NCBI GenBank assembly: GCA_018335655.1
Contig: JAGXRX010000013.1
Span: 1 to 55,698 of the forward strand
Length of the DNA: 55,698 nucleotides
Source: Erysipelothrix sp.
Lineage (GTDB): Bacteria > Bacillota_I > Bacilli_A > Erysipelotrichales > Erysipelotrichaceae
Direction: 5' to 3'
This document shows positions 33,705-42,910 of the stretch, in pieces. A program made the translations under genes and the position numbers. Positions within the stretch are counted from its first letter, which is position 1. The number at the start of each line of letters is the position of its first letter. Below the pieces are notes generated by a model. That model did not search any database. It was not told where the DNA came from and saw only the letters and a program-made list of their open reading frames with translations.

Positions 33705-33732
33705 ATTATACACAATTTTATGAAGATGTAAA
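33705..33732 (-). promoter_or_regulatory. Promoter of tRNA-Leu
   Basis: On the minus strand TTTACA (33727-33732) and a perfect TATAAT (33705-33710) are 16 bases apart, ending 11 bases before the mature tRNA. Confidence 0.65.
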
Positions 33733-33865
33733 ACCATTTTAATGTCTTTAAATTAGATAAATCATAAAACTTGTTTTGATTACACGTTTTACTGTGATTG
33801 ATGAATAGTAGTTAATATGATATTCTTAACATACGAAAGGAGCAACTATAACTACAATTGAATTA

Positions 33866-33990
33866 GCGCCAGGCTTATATAGTGACGAGGAAAGAGGAGA
33901 ATCGAAATATTCGGCGGATGCCTCTTCGGGATGCATACTCGATAGCCCGTGGTCAAATCCACAACATCATAGGGCAATGCAAAGAAAGGA
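33866..33990 (+). ncRNA. glmS ribozyme-riboswitch
   Basis: The leader of glmS matches the glmS ribozyme core: the cleavage site A|GCGCC at 33865/33866, GGCTTATATAG, TGACGAGG, a P2-type hairpin, ATTCGGCGGATGCCTC (the catalytic-core segment), then GCCCGTGGTCAAATCCAC and GCAATGC. The RNA cuts itself when glucosamine 6-phosphate binds, which destabilises the message and shuts off GlmS. The frame of glmS stays open through the ribozyme, but the region is not coding. Confidence 0.95.
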
Positions 33991-33998
33991 TATTTTTT

Positions 33999-35825
33999 AT
34001 GTGCGGAATTGTTGGATATATTGGAAATCGTCGTGCTTGTGATGTTTTAATTAGTGGTTTATCAAAACTAGAATATCGCGGGTATGATTCGGTTGGTATT
34101 TCGTTATTTAGAGATGATCACATTGTGACTGAGAAAACAAAAGGTCGCATTGCGGACATGGTAAAAAAAGTTGATTTCGAAATTTATAAAGATATTCATG
34201 TAGGGATTGGTCATACACGTTGGGCAACTCATGGAGAACCAAGTGATATTAATTCTCACCCTCATGGAAGTGCACGTATTTCTCTTGTTCATAATGGAAT
34301 CATTGAAAACTATGCTGCGATTAAAGAGCGCATGATTCGTAAAGGCTATACCTTTGAATCAGAAACAGACACAGAAGCCGTAGCAAAACTATTAGACTAT
34401 TATTATGTTCAAAAAGAAGATCCTATCAAGGCAATTCTAAAAGTCCTTGAAAAGATTCGTGGTTCTTATGCATTAGGTATGATGTTTAATGATCATCCTG
34501 ATACCTTATACGCAATTCGTCATGATTCACCACTTCTAATCGGTTTAGGTGAGGATGAAAACTTCATTGCGTCAGATATGACTGCCCTTCTTAAGTATAC
34601 TAAACGCTATATGCTTCTTGAACATGATGAAATTGCAATCATAAAACAAAGTGGTGTAGTGGTTATCAACAAAGATGGTGAAGTCATTGAAAAGATTATT
34701 AGTGTTGCCGATTGGGATGAACAAACAGCAGAAAAAGAAGGATTTCCTCATTTCATGTTGAAGGAGATTCATGAACAACCTAAGGCATTCTTAAAAACGC
34801 TTAATCCAAGACTTAAAGGCGATCTCTTCGACTTTAGTGATGAAAAGATTCCACATACTTTCTTTAATAATATTACTAAGATTCACGTGGTAGCATGTGG
34901 AACAGCAATGCATGCTGGTATGCTTGGTAAATATTACTTTGAGAAGTTTGCTCGCATTAGTGTAGATGTGGATGTCGCTTCTGAATTTAGATATCGTGAC
35001 CCACTCTTAAACCCAAATGACTTAGTTCTTATTATCTCTCAATCAGGAGAAACTGCTGACTCATTAGCTGCACTTCGCTTAGCGAAACAGCGTGGTATTA
35101 AAACAATGGCTATCGTGAATGTAGTGGGTTCTTCCATTGCACGTGAAGCTGATATTGTTCTTATGACACATGCTGGGCTTGAAATTGCAGTTGCAAGTAC
35201 AAAAGCTTATTTTGTACAATCTGCTTTACTTGCTGCATTAGCACTTTATGCTTCTCAATACAAAGAAACTCTATCAATTGAAGAAGTTAAAACTCATGTG
35301 AAGACTTTGTTTGATGTCTCGAATCATATTCAACCAATGATCGATAAAAAGGATGAAGTTCAACGTCATGCCTCATTATTTATGAATGCAAGAAGTTTAT
35401 TCTTCATTGGACGTGGTGTTGACTTTCACGTTGCGTTAGAAAGTTCATTGAAGCTAAAAGAAATTTCATATGTACATTCTGAAGCATATCCTGCAGGTGA
35501 ATTAAAGCACGGTACTATTTCACTTATTACTGATGATGTTCCTGTGATTGCGATCGCAACACAAGACAACGTTGTTGAAAAGACTATTTCTAATATTAAA
35601 GAAGTAAAAGCACGTAAGGCTAAAGTTCTTGTGATTAAGAAAGAAAACACACCACTTTCTAGTGATGTGTATGATGAAGTTCTTAATCTTCCTAATCTAG
35701 AAGATTGGGTTATGCCTTTTGTAGCTATTATTATTACTCAGCTCTTTGCTTATTACACTGCAGTCCTTCGTGGCTGTGATGTGGATAAACCAAGAAACTT
35801 AGCTAAATCAGTAACAGTAGAATAG
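33999..35825 (+). CDS. glmS: Glutamine-fructose-6-phosphate aminotransferase (isomerising)
   Basis: The start is ATG 33999, giving MCGIVGYIGN with Cys1 as the glutaminase nucleophile after Met removal; 608 residues, a normal length. The class II glutaminase domain (1-240) has YRGYDSVG and GHTRWATHG. Two SIS domains follow, with SQSGETADSL and ESSLKLKEISY, and the C-terminal tail CDVDKPRNLAKSVTVE is conserved. It makes glucosamine 6-phosphate for the cell wall. Control is by the ribozyme upstream; nagB does the reverse reaction. Confidence 0.97.
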   Translation: MCGIVGYIGNRRACDVLISGLSKLEYRGYDSVGISLFRDDHIVTEKTKGRIADMVKKVDFEIYKDIHVGIGHTRWATHGEPSDINSHPHGSARISLVHNGIIENYAAIKERMIRKGYTFESETDTEAVAKLLDYYYVQKEDPIKAILKVLEKIRGSYALGMMFNDHPDTLYAIRHDSPLLIGLGEDENFIASDMTALLKYTKRYMLLEHDEIAIIKQSGVVVINKDGEVIEKIISVADWDEQTAEKEGFPHFMLKEIHEQPKAFLKTLNPRLKGDLFDFSDEKIPHTFFNNITKIHVVACGTAMHAGMLGKYYFEKFARISVDVDVASEFRYRDPLLNPNDLVLIISQSGETADSLAALRLAKQRGIKTMAIVNVVGSSIAREADIVLMTHAGLEIAVASTKAYFVQSALLAALALYASQYKETLSIEEVKTHVKTLFDVSNHIQPMIDKKDEVQRHASLFMNARSLFFIGRGVDFHVALESSLKLKEISYVHSEAYPAGELKHGTISLITDDVPVIAIATQDNVVEKTISNIKEVKARKAKVLVIKKENTPLSSDVYDEVLNLPNLEDWVMPFVAIIITQLFAYYTAVLRGCDVDKPRNLAKSVTVE

Positions 35826-35852
35826 GAAAAGCGCTCACGCGCTTTTCTTTTT
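35826..35852. terminator. Bidirectional terminator after glmS
   Basis: GAAAAGCGC-TCAC-GCGCTTTTC with T-run; starts directly after the glmS stop and overlaps the end of the convergent MFS gene. Confidence 0.87.
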
Positions 35853-36974
35853 AATTATGCTTACTTGAATAGCAGCTCCGATAAGTCCTCCAATGACACA
35901 TATCCAAATCATGAGGGGGAATCCCCCAACTTGATAGACATACGCCCCTGCTAGAGTTGTCACCACATTAGTGAATGCCATGACTAAGGATATGAGTGTT
36001 AAGAATGTTGCAGCGTAATATGGAACGATGGTACTTGCATAAGGAAATACCATACCCCATGTTGCATCAAAGAATAAACCAAAGGATAAACCTAAGATTG
36101 GAAACCATATCATGTCTTGAGTAATGAATAGTGCAAGCATGAGTGGTGGTAACCAAAGAAAGATTTTTAATAGTGAAGACAATTTAAAACGAGTGGTAAT
36201 AAAGACTATTAGTATTCCTCCAAATACAGATCCTAATGCTGTTAAGGTATATTGATTAGTGATTGCTACACCTGATAAACCTAATTCGTTAAGATAAATA
36301 CTTAAGTAGTTGAAGAAGAAGATTGCAGGTAATGCGTTAAGAAAAACCGCAAACAACCATCCAATAACGACTCTTTGATTCAAGGTATGAAGTAAGTCTT
36401 TAAGTGATCGCAGTGTTGAGTTGTCTTGTATTTCATGCACAAAGCTAGTAAGAACAATTGTTACTATTCCAACAATCGTCAAGATATTATAGAGGAGTTG
36501 TAGTGATCCATCAGAAACTAAGACTTGTCCAAGCCATGGGGAAGTAAATACCCCTAACGCAAAGACAATGCGATGAACTCCACTAAGAGGCCCTGCTAAA
36601 TGAGGAGCTGATTTAATAATGTAGGTTTGTGTCATTCCTAGTACTGTAAAGAATGCTAAACCAAGTAATGATCGACCAATAACATACCCTGCTATTGATT
36701 GTATACTTGCGACAATCATCGCTCCTAAGATAAAGAAAGTGAGAGCACCAAGAAGCATCTTCTTGATACCGTACTTGTCTCCGTTATAACCTAGTAGTGG
36801 TGCTAAAACACCAAACACTGCAAATCCAATATTAAGGATAATTGCATAAAAAGTATCCACATTATATGCTTGCGCAATTTGTGGGGCTAAAGGCATTACA
36901 ATGCTCATTTCAACGGTGACGATGAATTGAATCCATAATGCCATAATTATTCCGAATATCATTTTTTTGTCCAT
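35835..36974 (-). CDS. MFS transporter
   Basis: The 379-residue protein has about twelve membrane segments. The motif-A-like loop is GYNGDKYGIKKML between helices 2 and 3. It begins 16 bases inside the end of the ECF ATPase gene, so it is the last gene of the ECF operon and likely handles the same or a related compound (export or secondary uptake). Subfamily and substrate are not recognised. Confidence 0.83.
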   Translation of the reverse strand: MDKKMIFGIIMALWIQFIVTVEMSIVMPLAPQIAQAYNVDTFYAIILNIGFAVFGVLAPLLGYNGDKYGIKKMLLGALTFFILGAMIVASIQSIAGYVIGRSLLGLAFFTVLGMTQTYIIKSAPHLAGPLSGVHRIVFALGVFTSPWLGQVLVSDGSLQLLYNILTIVGIVTIVLTSFVHEIQDNSTLRSLKDLLHTLNQRVVIGWLFAVFLNALPAIFFFNYLSIYLNELGLSGVAITNQYTLTALGSVFGGILIVFITTRFKLSSLLKIFLWLPPLMLALFITQDMIWFPILGLSFGLFFDATWGMVFPYASTIVPYYAATFLTLISLVMAFTNVVTTLAGAYVYQVGGFPLMIWICVIGGLIGAAIQVSIIKKKSA

Positions 36975-37750
36975 AATTCAATCCATTCTTGATGTGTAGT
37001 ACACAAACTATTTCTTGCTTTTAAAGATAAGCGTGCAATATCAGGGAGTTCATATTCTCCTTGATTAAGAACGTTTTCACGTCGACATGCTTCCTTGAAG
37101 GTTCCTTGATAAATACAGTGATGATGATTAATAATCATCACATGTTCAAAGTGCTCACTGACAAAGTTCAAGTCGTGAGATACAATGATAATCGTTTTCT
37201 TTTCTTTTTTCAAGAACTCTACAATCTTTGCAAGTTGTTTAATGCTTTGATGATCCATCCCTGAGGTTGGTTCATCCATAATAATGATGTCTTGATTCAT
37301 TCCTAAAGCACATCCTATAAGGATAAATTTTTGTTGAGCCATGGAAACATCATAGGGATGTTTTGAGCGATGTTGTGTTAATGAACATAATTCAAGAATA
37401 GCATCTAACTTAGCTTCAATGTCTTCTTGATCTTTTCTTGTTCTTAAGGCAAAGCGAATTTCTTGTTCAATGGTGAAGTTAAAGAGTTGTTCACGAGGGT
37501 CTTGAAACACAAACCCGATATACTTAGACCTTTGAGTAATTGATAGTTTATCAATGTTTTGATTACTTATAGAGATACTTCCTGATTGTGGTTTTAGAAT
37601 TCCCATAAGACATTTAAGAAATGTTGACTTCCCGCTCCCATTAGGGCCAAGAATTGCTAGAGTTGTAGAAGGATTAATTTCAACTGATATATCATTGATT
37701 CCTTGTTCACCATTACTATATTGATAACTTAAGTGTTCTATTTTAATCAT
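36959..37750 (-). CDS. ECF transporter ATPase (EcfA-type), second
   Basis: The 263-residue ABC ATPase has Walker A GPNGSGKST, Q-loop FQDPREQLFNFTIEQE (typical of ECF ATPases), and Walker B IIIMDEPTSGMDH. The region before Walker B is MAQQKFILIGCALGMNQD in place of LSGGQxQR, so the signature is degenerate. In heterodimeric ECF ATPases one site may be impaired. It overlaps the other ATPase gene by 8 bases. Confidence 0.88.
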   Translation of the reverse strand: MIKIEHLSYQYSNGEQGINDISVEINPSTTLAILGPNGSGKSTFLKCLMGILKPQSGSISISNQNIDKLSITQRSKYIGFVFQDPREQLFNFTIEQEIRFALRTRKDQEDIEAKLDAILELCSLTQHRSKHPYDVSMAQQKFILIGCALGMNQDIIIMDEPTSGMDHQSIKQLAKIVEFLKKEKKTIIIVSHDLNFVSEHFEHVMIINHHHCIYQGTFKEACRRENVLNQGEYELPDIARLSLKARNSLCTTHQEWIELWTKK

Positions 37751-38582
37751 GTGAATTAATCTCCTTAAGAATTTCTAAAGCATCCTCATCATTAAGGACT
37801 GGTTTAATTAAAGGGGTGATTGTGGATAATAGAGAAGTTAAAGAAGGATACTGTATTTCTTTCTCATTATTAAGTGCTCTAAAATAAACATCCTCTACAG
37901 TTCCTTGATCAGTGATACTTCCATTCTCTAGAATTACAAGATGATCAACTATCTCTAAAAAATCATCAATATTATGCTCAATCAACACAATTGTCTTACC
38001 TTGCTTCTTAAGATCACTAAGATGATGAAAGAGTTTACGTCGTGTTAAAGGGTCAAGTTGGGAAGTTGGCTCATCCAAAATTAGTACATCGGGATCAAGC
38101 ACTAGCATTGTTCCTAATGCGAGTGTTTGAAGTTGACCTATGGATAAGTGAATGGGATTCTTTTTTAAAAGATCACTTAGCCCTAATAATCTAGTGATTG
38201 CTTTAACTCTAAACTTTGATTCTTCACGATTATAACCAACATTCTCACAGCTAAACGAAAGTTCATCTTCAACTGTAGTTTTAATCATTGAGAGTTGTGT
38301 CCATGGGTTTTGAAATACATAACCTATTTTTTTAGTAAGTTCTTGGTGAGAATATTCTTGAAGATGCTTTTGATTAAGTGTTTGTTCTCCTTGAAGTGAT
38401 CCTTCAAAGACATTAGGAATAATCCCTTTAAGAATATAACCTAAGGTCGTCTTTCCTGCACCATCATGTCCAGTAATGAGTGTTAATTGTCCCGATTTAA
38501 TTGATAGATTAATATCTTCAAGTGCAAAGGTTTGTGTACCACTATATTTAAATGAAATGTTGTTTAGTGTTAATTGAGCCAT
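37743..38582 (-). CDS. ECF transporter ATPase (EcfA-type), first
   Basis: GGGAGG lies 7 bases before ATG 38582, giving 279 residues (MAQLTLNNISFKYSG). Walker A is GHDGAGKTT, the Q-loop FQNPWTQLSMIKTTVEDE, the signature LSIGQLQTLALGTML, and Walker B VLILDEPTSQLDP. It also has the C-terminal extension usual for ECF ATPases. It overlaps the EcfT gene by 13 bases. Confidence 0.88.
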   Translation of the reverse strand: MAQLTLNNISFKYSGTQTFALEDINLSIKSGQLTLITGHDGAGKTTLGYILKGIIPNVFEGSLQGEQTLNQKHLQEYSHQELTKKIGYVFQNPWTQLSMIKTTVEDELSFSCENVGYNREESKFRVKAITRLLGLSDLLKKNPIHLSIGQLQTLALGTMLVLDPDVLILDEPTSQLDPLTRRKLFHHLSDLKKQGKTIVLIEHNIDDFLEIVDHLVILENGSITDQGTVEDVYFRALNNEKEIQYPSLTSLLSTITPLIKPVLNDEDALEILKEINSHD

Positions 38583-39313
38583 TGGTAAACCTCCCAAAGT
38601 AAACTCACTATGACTAAGCCAATAAGAGAAATCTCAAGAAGTTTTTCAAGTTTGTGTTTCTTAAGGACTTGAATATTTTCTCGTGGTGATTCAATATCAA
38701 AACCACGAACATACAACGTCAGCTGTCGTTCTTGACTATCCATCATAGCACTCATGGTAAGTGGCATAATCATTGGCCATAAAGCTCTAATGCGAGTTGT
38801 TAGAAAACCTTGAGTGTTGATACCTCGAGTTTGTTGAGCAATAAGAACATTGGATGCTCTGAGTTTTAAATGTGATAGAGTGTTCTTAATGTTCATAAAT
38901 AAGAAACTAACTGTTTGTGCAAAAACATGATTTGAATATGCCAAAAGCATACTATCACTAGAAGTATGTTTAAAAAGTGAACTCAACATAAAGATCATGA
39001 CGACAACCGTTTTTGAGCGATATAAGATGCTTGATAATACAACTTCATTTAGTTTGAAGTTGTATATTGCAATCCAGTTATCTGATGACACTTCTCCCAA
39101 TAATCCATATATAAGAGTCAACATAAACAAGTATGGAACAATCACATACATGCTAACTATGAATGTTTTAATAGAACGATTAAAGATATGTAACACAAAC
39201 AATAAAGGGATAATGACAAGGAAAGAAATAGTATAGTCGTTTATTGCACTTAAAAAAATCATCGCCAAGCTGAAGATTACTTTTGTATGGGGATGAATTT
39301 TTTCAATAAACAT
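38570..39313 (-). CDS. ECF transporter transmembrane protein EcfT
   Basis: The 247-residue protein has four to five membrane segments in the N-terminal two thirds. The two coupling-helix motifs (Ala-Arg-Gly type) are visible as QQTRGIN and YVRGFD. These bind the two ATPases. It follows the S-component gene after a palindromic hairpin. Confidence 0.88.
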   Translation of the reverse strand: MFIEKIHPHTKVIFSLAMIFLSAINDYTISFLVIIPLLFVLHIFNRSIKTFIVSMYVIVPYLFMLTLIYGLLGEVSSDNWIAIYNFKLNEVVLSSILYRSKTVVVMIFMLSSLFKHTSSDSMLLAYSNHVFAQTVSFLFMNIKNTLSHLKLRASNVLIAQQTRGINTQGFLTTRIRALWPMIMPLTMSAMMDSQERQLTLYVRGFDIESPRENIQVLKKHKLEKLLEISLIGLVIVSLLWEVYQWLN

Positions 39314-39331
39314 AAAACTCCTTGAAGTGAA

Positions 39332-39351
39332 AACCTCGACATGTCGAGGTT
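39332..39351. repeat. Perfect 20-bp palindrome between S-component and EcfT genes
   Basis: AACCTCGACATGTCGAGGTT is perfectly self-complementary and begins at the S-component stop codon. In mRNA it is a 9-bp hairpin with a 2-base centre and only a weak TTTTC tail. It could be a partial terminator or stabilise S-component mRNA. Confidence 0.6.
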
Positions 39352-39935
39352 CAATCTTGATGTGGTGTCGTGTATAGATACCCTAAAGGATACTGTGATA
39401 ATATTTTGCGTGGCAGTGATTTTATCATACCATAAGCAATGAGTACTGATATCACTTTATCGACAGATTCCGTTAAAAGTGTTGTGGTTACGACAGCTTC
39501 AAACAAACCTTGCCCAACCGCAATAAGATATGCTGTGATAAAACTAGAACCTGATCCAGCCGTTCCACCAAAGACGAATATCGTAATTGGAATAGCAGTT
39601 AATTGAGCCACAAGCCAAACAACGATTGAGACAATAACTAACCCTATATATGAGGTAAACAAACCTTTTTTTGCAAGTACTCCAACACTCAATCCAATAG
39701 TTACTTGAACGATGGCATATGCTAACCAAATCGGATCTTGCAATCCTAAAACAATGTTTGTAAACAAACCTGTGAGTGCTCCCATCCATGGTCCTGCGAG
39801 TGCTGCCACGAGAATCGTTCCAATTACATCAAGAAAAACAGGTAGTCTTAATTGCATCGGAATTTGAGCCAAAATGATGTTTATAGTAACTCCCATGGCA
39901 ATTAGGAGTAATCTCGATGTATTTGTTTTTTTCAT
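39351..39935 (-). CDS. ECF transporter S component, unknown substrate
   Basis: The 194-residue protein has about six membrane segments and reads LPVFLDVIGTILVAALAGPWMGALTGLFTNIVLGL, a block seen in uncharacterised ECF S components. It would bind the substrate for the EcfT/ATPase module that follows. GAGGG lies 6 bases before the ATG. A substrate-dedicated (group I) ECF system is indicated because all parts are in one operon. No vitamin riboswitch is in the leader; a LacI-type operator is instead, which suggests a sugar, nucleoside or similar ligand. Confidence 0.82.
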   Translation of the reverse strand: MKKTNTSRLLLIAMGVTINIILAQIPMQLRLPVFLDVIGTILVAALAGPWMGALTGLFTNIVLGLQDPIWLAYAIVQVTIGLSVGVLAKKGLFTSYIGLVIVSIVVWLVAQLTAIPITIFVFGGTAGSGSSFITAYLIAVGQGLFEAVVTTTLLTESVDKVISVLIAYGMIKSLPRKILSQYPLGYLYTTPHQD

Positions 39936-39976
39936 ATTAAACCCTCACTGTGTAAAAAGATTCCCTTTTAATGTGA

Positions 39977-40007
39977 ATTATAATACAAATTACGTAAATA
40001 TGTTCAA
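39977..40007 (-). promoter_or_regulatory. Promoter of the ECF operon with LacI-type operator
   Basis: On the minus strand TTGAAC (40002-40007) and TATTAT (39980-39985, or TATAAT at 39977-39982) flank a spacer holding TTACGTAA (39990-39997), an 8-bp palindrome with the central CG usual for LacI-family sites. The divergent LacI gene is the likely regulator. Confidence 0.5.
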
Positions 40008-40034
40008 AATTACACCGATAAGTGTGAAGTAAAA

Positions 40035-40063
40035 TTGTGTTTGACTATCCAGATTGGTACAAT
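40035..40063 (+). promoter_or_regulatory. Candidate promoter of the lacI-type gene
   Basis: TTGTGT (40035-40040) and TACAAT (40058-40063) are 17 bases apart. The start would fall next to the AGGAG site, giving a very short leader. Confidence 0.4.
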
Positions 40064-40081
40064 AACACTAGGAGATCAAGG

Positions 40082-41095
40082 ATGGTAACTTTAAAAGACA
40101 TTGCGAAAGCCTGCAACGTAAGTGTTGCGACAGTTTCAATTGTTCTTTCGAATCGTCCACACCGCTTCTCATCTTCGACAGTGAGTCGAGTCATAGAAAC
40201 CGCAAATGCAATGAACTATGTTCCTAATACTTTTGCACAATCATTGGTCACAAAACGAACAAGAATTATTGGATTACTTGTTCCTGATGTTAACAATGTG
40301 TTCTTCCTTGATTTCATCACTGAAGCTGAGCGAGTTGCGAAAAAACGGGGATATACAGTCGTTTTGGTAAATTCAGAAAACGACGCTTTGGAAGAATTAA
40401 ACAATTACAAGACTTTTATCGCGCGTCGATTTGACGCCACAATTATTTTGCGTGCTTCACTTAATTACGTTGAAGGAACGCAAGAACTTACAAAATTCGC
40501 CAACAAGTATAAGATGCCTACATTATGTATGTGTCGCAATGTAAGGGGGAGTTCAGTATTGAATGTCTATAATGACGAAATACTTGGATCTTATCTTGCA
40601 GGCAAACACCTTATAGAAACTGGACACAAGAAGATTGGTTTCATTGGCGGACCGTATGATGTTAGCTTTGGACAACTTCGTTTAGATGGTTTTCTAAAAG
40701 CACTTAATGAAGCCCAGTATAGTAACGATCAATATGTTGTTGTTGAAGGCGACTTTACTTATCAGTCAGGTACAGAGAAAGCAAAATTACTTCTTGAACA
40801 TGGTTGTGATGCAATCTATGCTGCAAATGACATGATGGCAATTGGTGCTTATCAAGCAGTCATTGAAGCTGGAAAAGCGATTGGTGATGATGTGTCAATT
40901 ATTGGGTATGATGATATTCGATTTGGTTCGATGCTCATTCCATCACTAACAACAATTCATCAACCTATGAGAGCTATGGCAGATGAAGGTGTTAGTGCAC
41001 TCATTGATTTTGTGGAGGGAACACGCGTTGAACCTTTTGAAAAACAATATGAACCTAGTTTAGTCACAAGAAAAAGCGTTAAGGCAAGAACATAA
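40082..41095 (+). CDS. LacI family transcriptional regulator
   Basis: AGGAG lies 7 bases before ATG 40082, giving 337 residues. The DNA-binding domain reads MVTLKDIAKACNVSVATVSI, a near-perfect LacI helix-turn-helix, followed by NYVPNTFAQSL (hinge) and a periplasmic-binding-type ligand domain with IGLLVPDVNN, AANDMMAIGAYQAV and YDDIRFGSML-PSLTTI. It diverges from the ECF operon and probably controls it and itself. The ligand is unknown. Confidence 0.92.
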   Translation: MVTLKDIAKACNVSVATVSIVLSNRPHRFSSSTVSRVIETANAMNYVPNTFAQSLVTKRTRIIGLLVPDVNNVFFLDFITEAERVAKKRGYTVVLVNSENDALEELNNYKTFIARRFDATIILRASLNYVEGTQELTKFANKYKMPTLCMCRNVRGSSVLNVYNDEILGSYLAGKHLIETGHKKIGFIGGPYDVSFGQLRLDGFLKALNEAQYSNDQYVVVEGDFTYQSGTEKAKLLLEHGCDAIYAANDMMAIGAYQAVIEAGKAIGDDVSIIGYDDIRFGSMLIPSLTTIHQPMRAMADEGVSALIDFVEGTRVEPFEKQYEPSLVTRKSVKART

Positions 41096-41121
41096 TACCC
41101 ACTACAAAGTGGGTATTTTTT
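41094..41121 (+). terminator. Terminator of the lacI-type gene
   Basis: AATACCCACT-ACAA-AGTGGGTATT stem-loop followed by TTTT; it begins in the stop codon. Confidence 0.85.
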
Positions 41122-41177
41122 ATGGTTTAATTTGAAACGTTACATAATTAAATATTAGTTTGATATTAACATTATTT

Positions 41178-42548
41178 CTAAGAAATAATTCTGTATTTAT
41201 TTCTTCCTGATTGTTTTACAGCATACATTGCTTCATCACTTTTCGCAAATAGTTCGTCAATTGTTGATCCATCTTGAGGATAGATACTGATTCCTATACT
41301 TGCTCCTACTTGACATCTGTTATTACCAACTAAAACAGGCTCATTTAATTTTTTAACTATGCGTGTTGCGATATTTTGGACTTGAGATTTATCAACATTC
41401 TTCAATAATAAAACAAATTCATCTCCTCCAACTCTTGATGCAACATCCGATGTTTTAATTAAACTACTCATTTTCTTGGAAAGAATCTTTAAGAGTTCAT
41501 CTCCTGTCTTATGCCCAAACATGTCATTTACTTCTTTAAAGAAATCAAGATCAATAAACAACAGTGCAAATGTGCTATTTTCTTTTTTTGCTACTTCTAT
41601 GTAATCTTCAGCAGTAATTAAGAAATGTCTACGATTTGACAGACCAGTCATTGAATCTATATTTGCAATAGCATCTAATTCTTTATTCTTTTCTTCTAAT
41701 AAGCTCGTATACTGTTCAATCTGACCATAGACATCAAAAAATCCATATTGCTCTTTACTAAATAAACTATATAGAACTCCAAATCCTATAACTAAATAAC
41801 TCGCTAGAAACAAGTTGTGTGCTAACCACCATTCAGCACTCCAAGGTTTTGAAATCATGAAGATAATAACTGTTTCCATGATAAGTACTAATCCAACCAC
41901 AAATGAAAGTATAGTGATGTTTGATTTCGCTTTATATGAATAATAGTATCTTAAAGTATTTACCCCAATAAGTAACAACGTCATTATCTTAGTTAAAATC
42001 GCCAAGTTTGTATCCGATAGATCACTATTCTTAAAGCTTGGGAATATTTCAGGAGTTAATAAACCATAATAGACTAGAACTGTTAAGACAATCGCAAATC
42101 CTATCAAAGCGTATCCAGTAAAAAACTTCCTTGCATTTTGATTCTTATCAAATAATCTATCAGGAATAAAGATCATCAATGCTAGCCATAATCTACTTAA
42201 ATCACCAAACATCACAAAAGCACTTACATTACTTGCGATACTCGGAAACTCAAATAACTTAAGAAAAGTCATATTAGGAGTCACAAGGGCATGAAAAGTA
42301 TAGAAAACTCCTACCCCAATAAACCCTAGAGCTATAAAGTAGATTTTATCTACTTTGTTCTTTCTGTATTCTAAATATGCAGCATAACCTAGAAAGAAAG
42401 CAATTACTGAACTAACCAAGACATAAAACAAGTGAAAATCGACATGATTGTTAATCTCAGTAACATATGTTGTCAGAAACAAGTAAATAAAGAAAGGCAA
42501 CAAAACTATTCCAAATGCAATAAGATTTATGCCTCTTTTCCCCAACAT
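41178..42548 (-). CDS. Membrane-bound diguanylate cyclase (GGDEF)
   Basis: The 456-residue protein has about eight membrane segments (roughly 8-270), a short coiled linker YTSLLEEKNKELDAIAN, and a GGDEF domain from about 290. The active loop RVGGDEF is intact (GGDEF at 374-378), and DSMTGLSNRR and IDLDFFKEVND are present, so cyclic di-GMP synthesis is expected. The inhibitory RxxD site before the loop reads KTSD, so product inhibition may be absent. The membrane domain has FYTFHALVTPN, a histidine-bearing helix as in 7-8 TM sensor domains; its signal is unknown. Confidence 0.9.
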   Translation of the reverse strand: MLGKRGINLIAFGIVLLPFFIYLFLTTYVTEINNHVDFHLFYVLVSSVIAFFLGYAAYLEYRKNKVDKIYFIALGFIGVGVFYTFHALVTPNMTFLKLFEFPSIASNVSAFVMFGDLSRLWLALMIFIPDRLFDKNQNARKFFTGYALIGFAIVLTVLVYYGLLTPEIFPSFKNSDLSDTNLAILTKIMTLLLIGVNTLRYYYSYKAKSNITILSFVVGLVLIMETVIIFMISKPWSAEWWLAHNLFLASYLVIGFGVLYSLFSKEQYGFFDVYGQIEQYTSLLEEKNKELDAIANIDSMTGLSNRRHFLITAEDYIEVAKKENSTFALLFIDLDFFKEVNDMFGHKTGDELLKILSKKMSSLIKTSDVASRVGGDEFVLLLKNVDKSQVQNIATRIVKKLNEPVLVGNNRCQVGASIGISIYPQDGSTIDELFAKSDEAMYAVKQSGRNKYRIIS

Positions 42549-42713
42549 GGCTAATCCTCATTTCTTTTTTTATATATACTACTCTCAAATCTCTAAATTA
42601 TCAGTGAATAACAATTTTGTCATGAGTTTAACGTACTTTATTCACATTCTAAGACTATGTATTCAATGTGTCAATGAAGTATTATTTATCAAACTTAAAG
42701 CTTTCAGTTTATA

Positions 42714-42902
42714 ATGAGATTTCGCGACTAATCTAGTATCATTCTTGGCTCAATTCTTTTAATCATATATGTTGTTGTCCTATTAAATGCTTCTAGTCGA
42801 GATCTAGAAATACTACCCCAAATTGATTCATACAGTGACATTTATACTTCTTATTACAAATGTGTGTATAATGAGGTGATAGAAGATCAAAAGAAAATGT
42901 GA
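42714..42902 (+). pseudogene. Possible broken small membrane protein gene upstream of the amylase
   Basis: ATG 42714 opens MRFRD, then an in-frame TAA (42729-42731). The same frame then stays open for 56 codons: SSIILGSILLIIYVVVLLNA (a clear membrane helix) and a polar tail ending at TGA 42900-42902, 8 bases before the amylase ATG. The pattern (basic N-end, helix, polar tail) and operon-like spacing suggest a former single-pass protein spoiled by one stop. No good ribosome binding site is seen, so chance cannot be excluded. Confidence 0.35.
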
Positions 42903-42910
42903 GGTAGTAT

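Noticed and set aside
33882-33998. N-terminal extension of GlmS
   Set aside because: The sequence is the glmS ribozyme and the enzyme needs its cysteine directly after the initiator Met.
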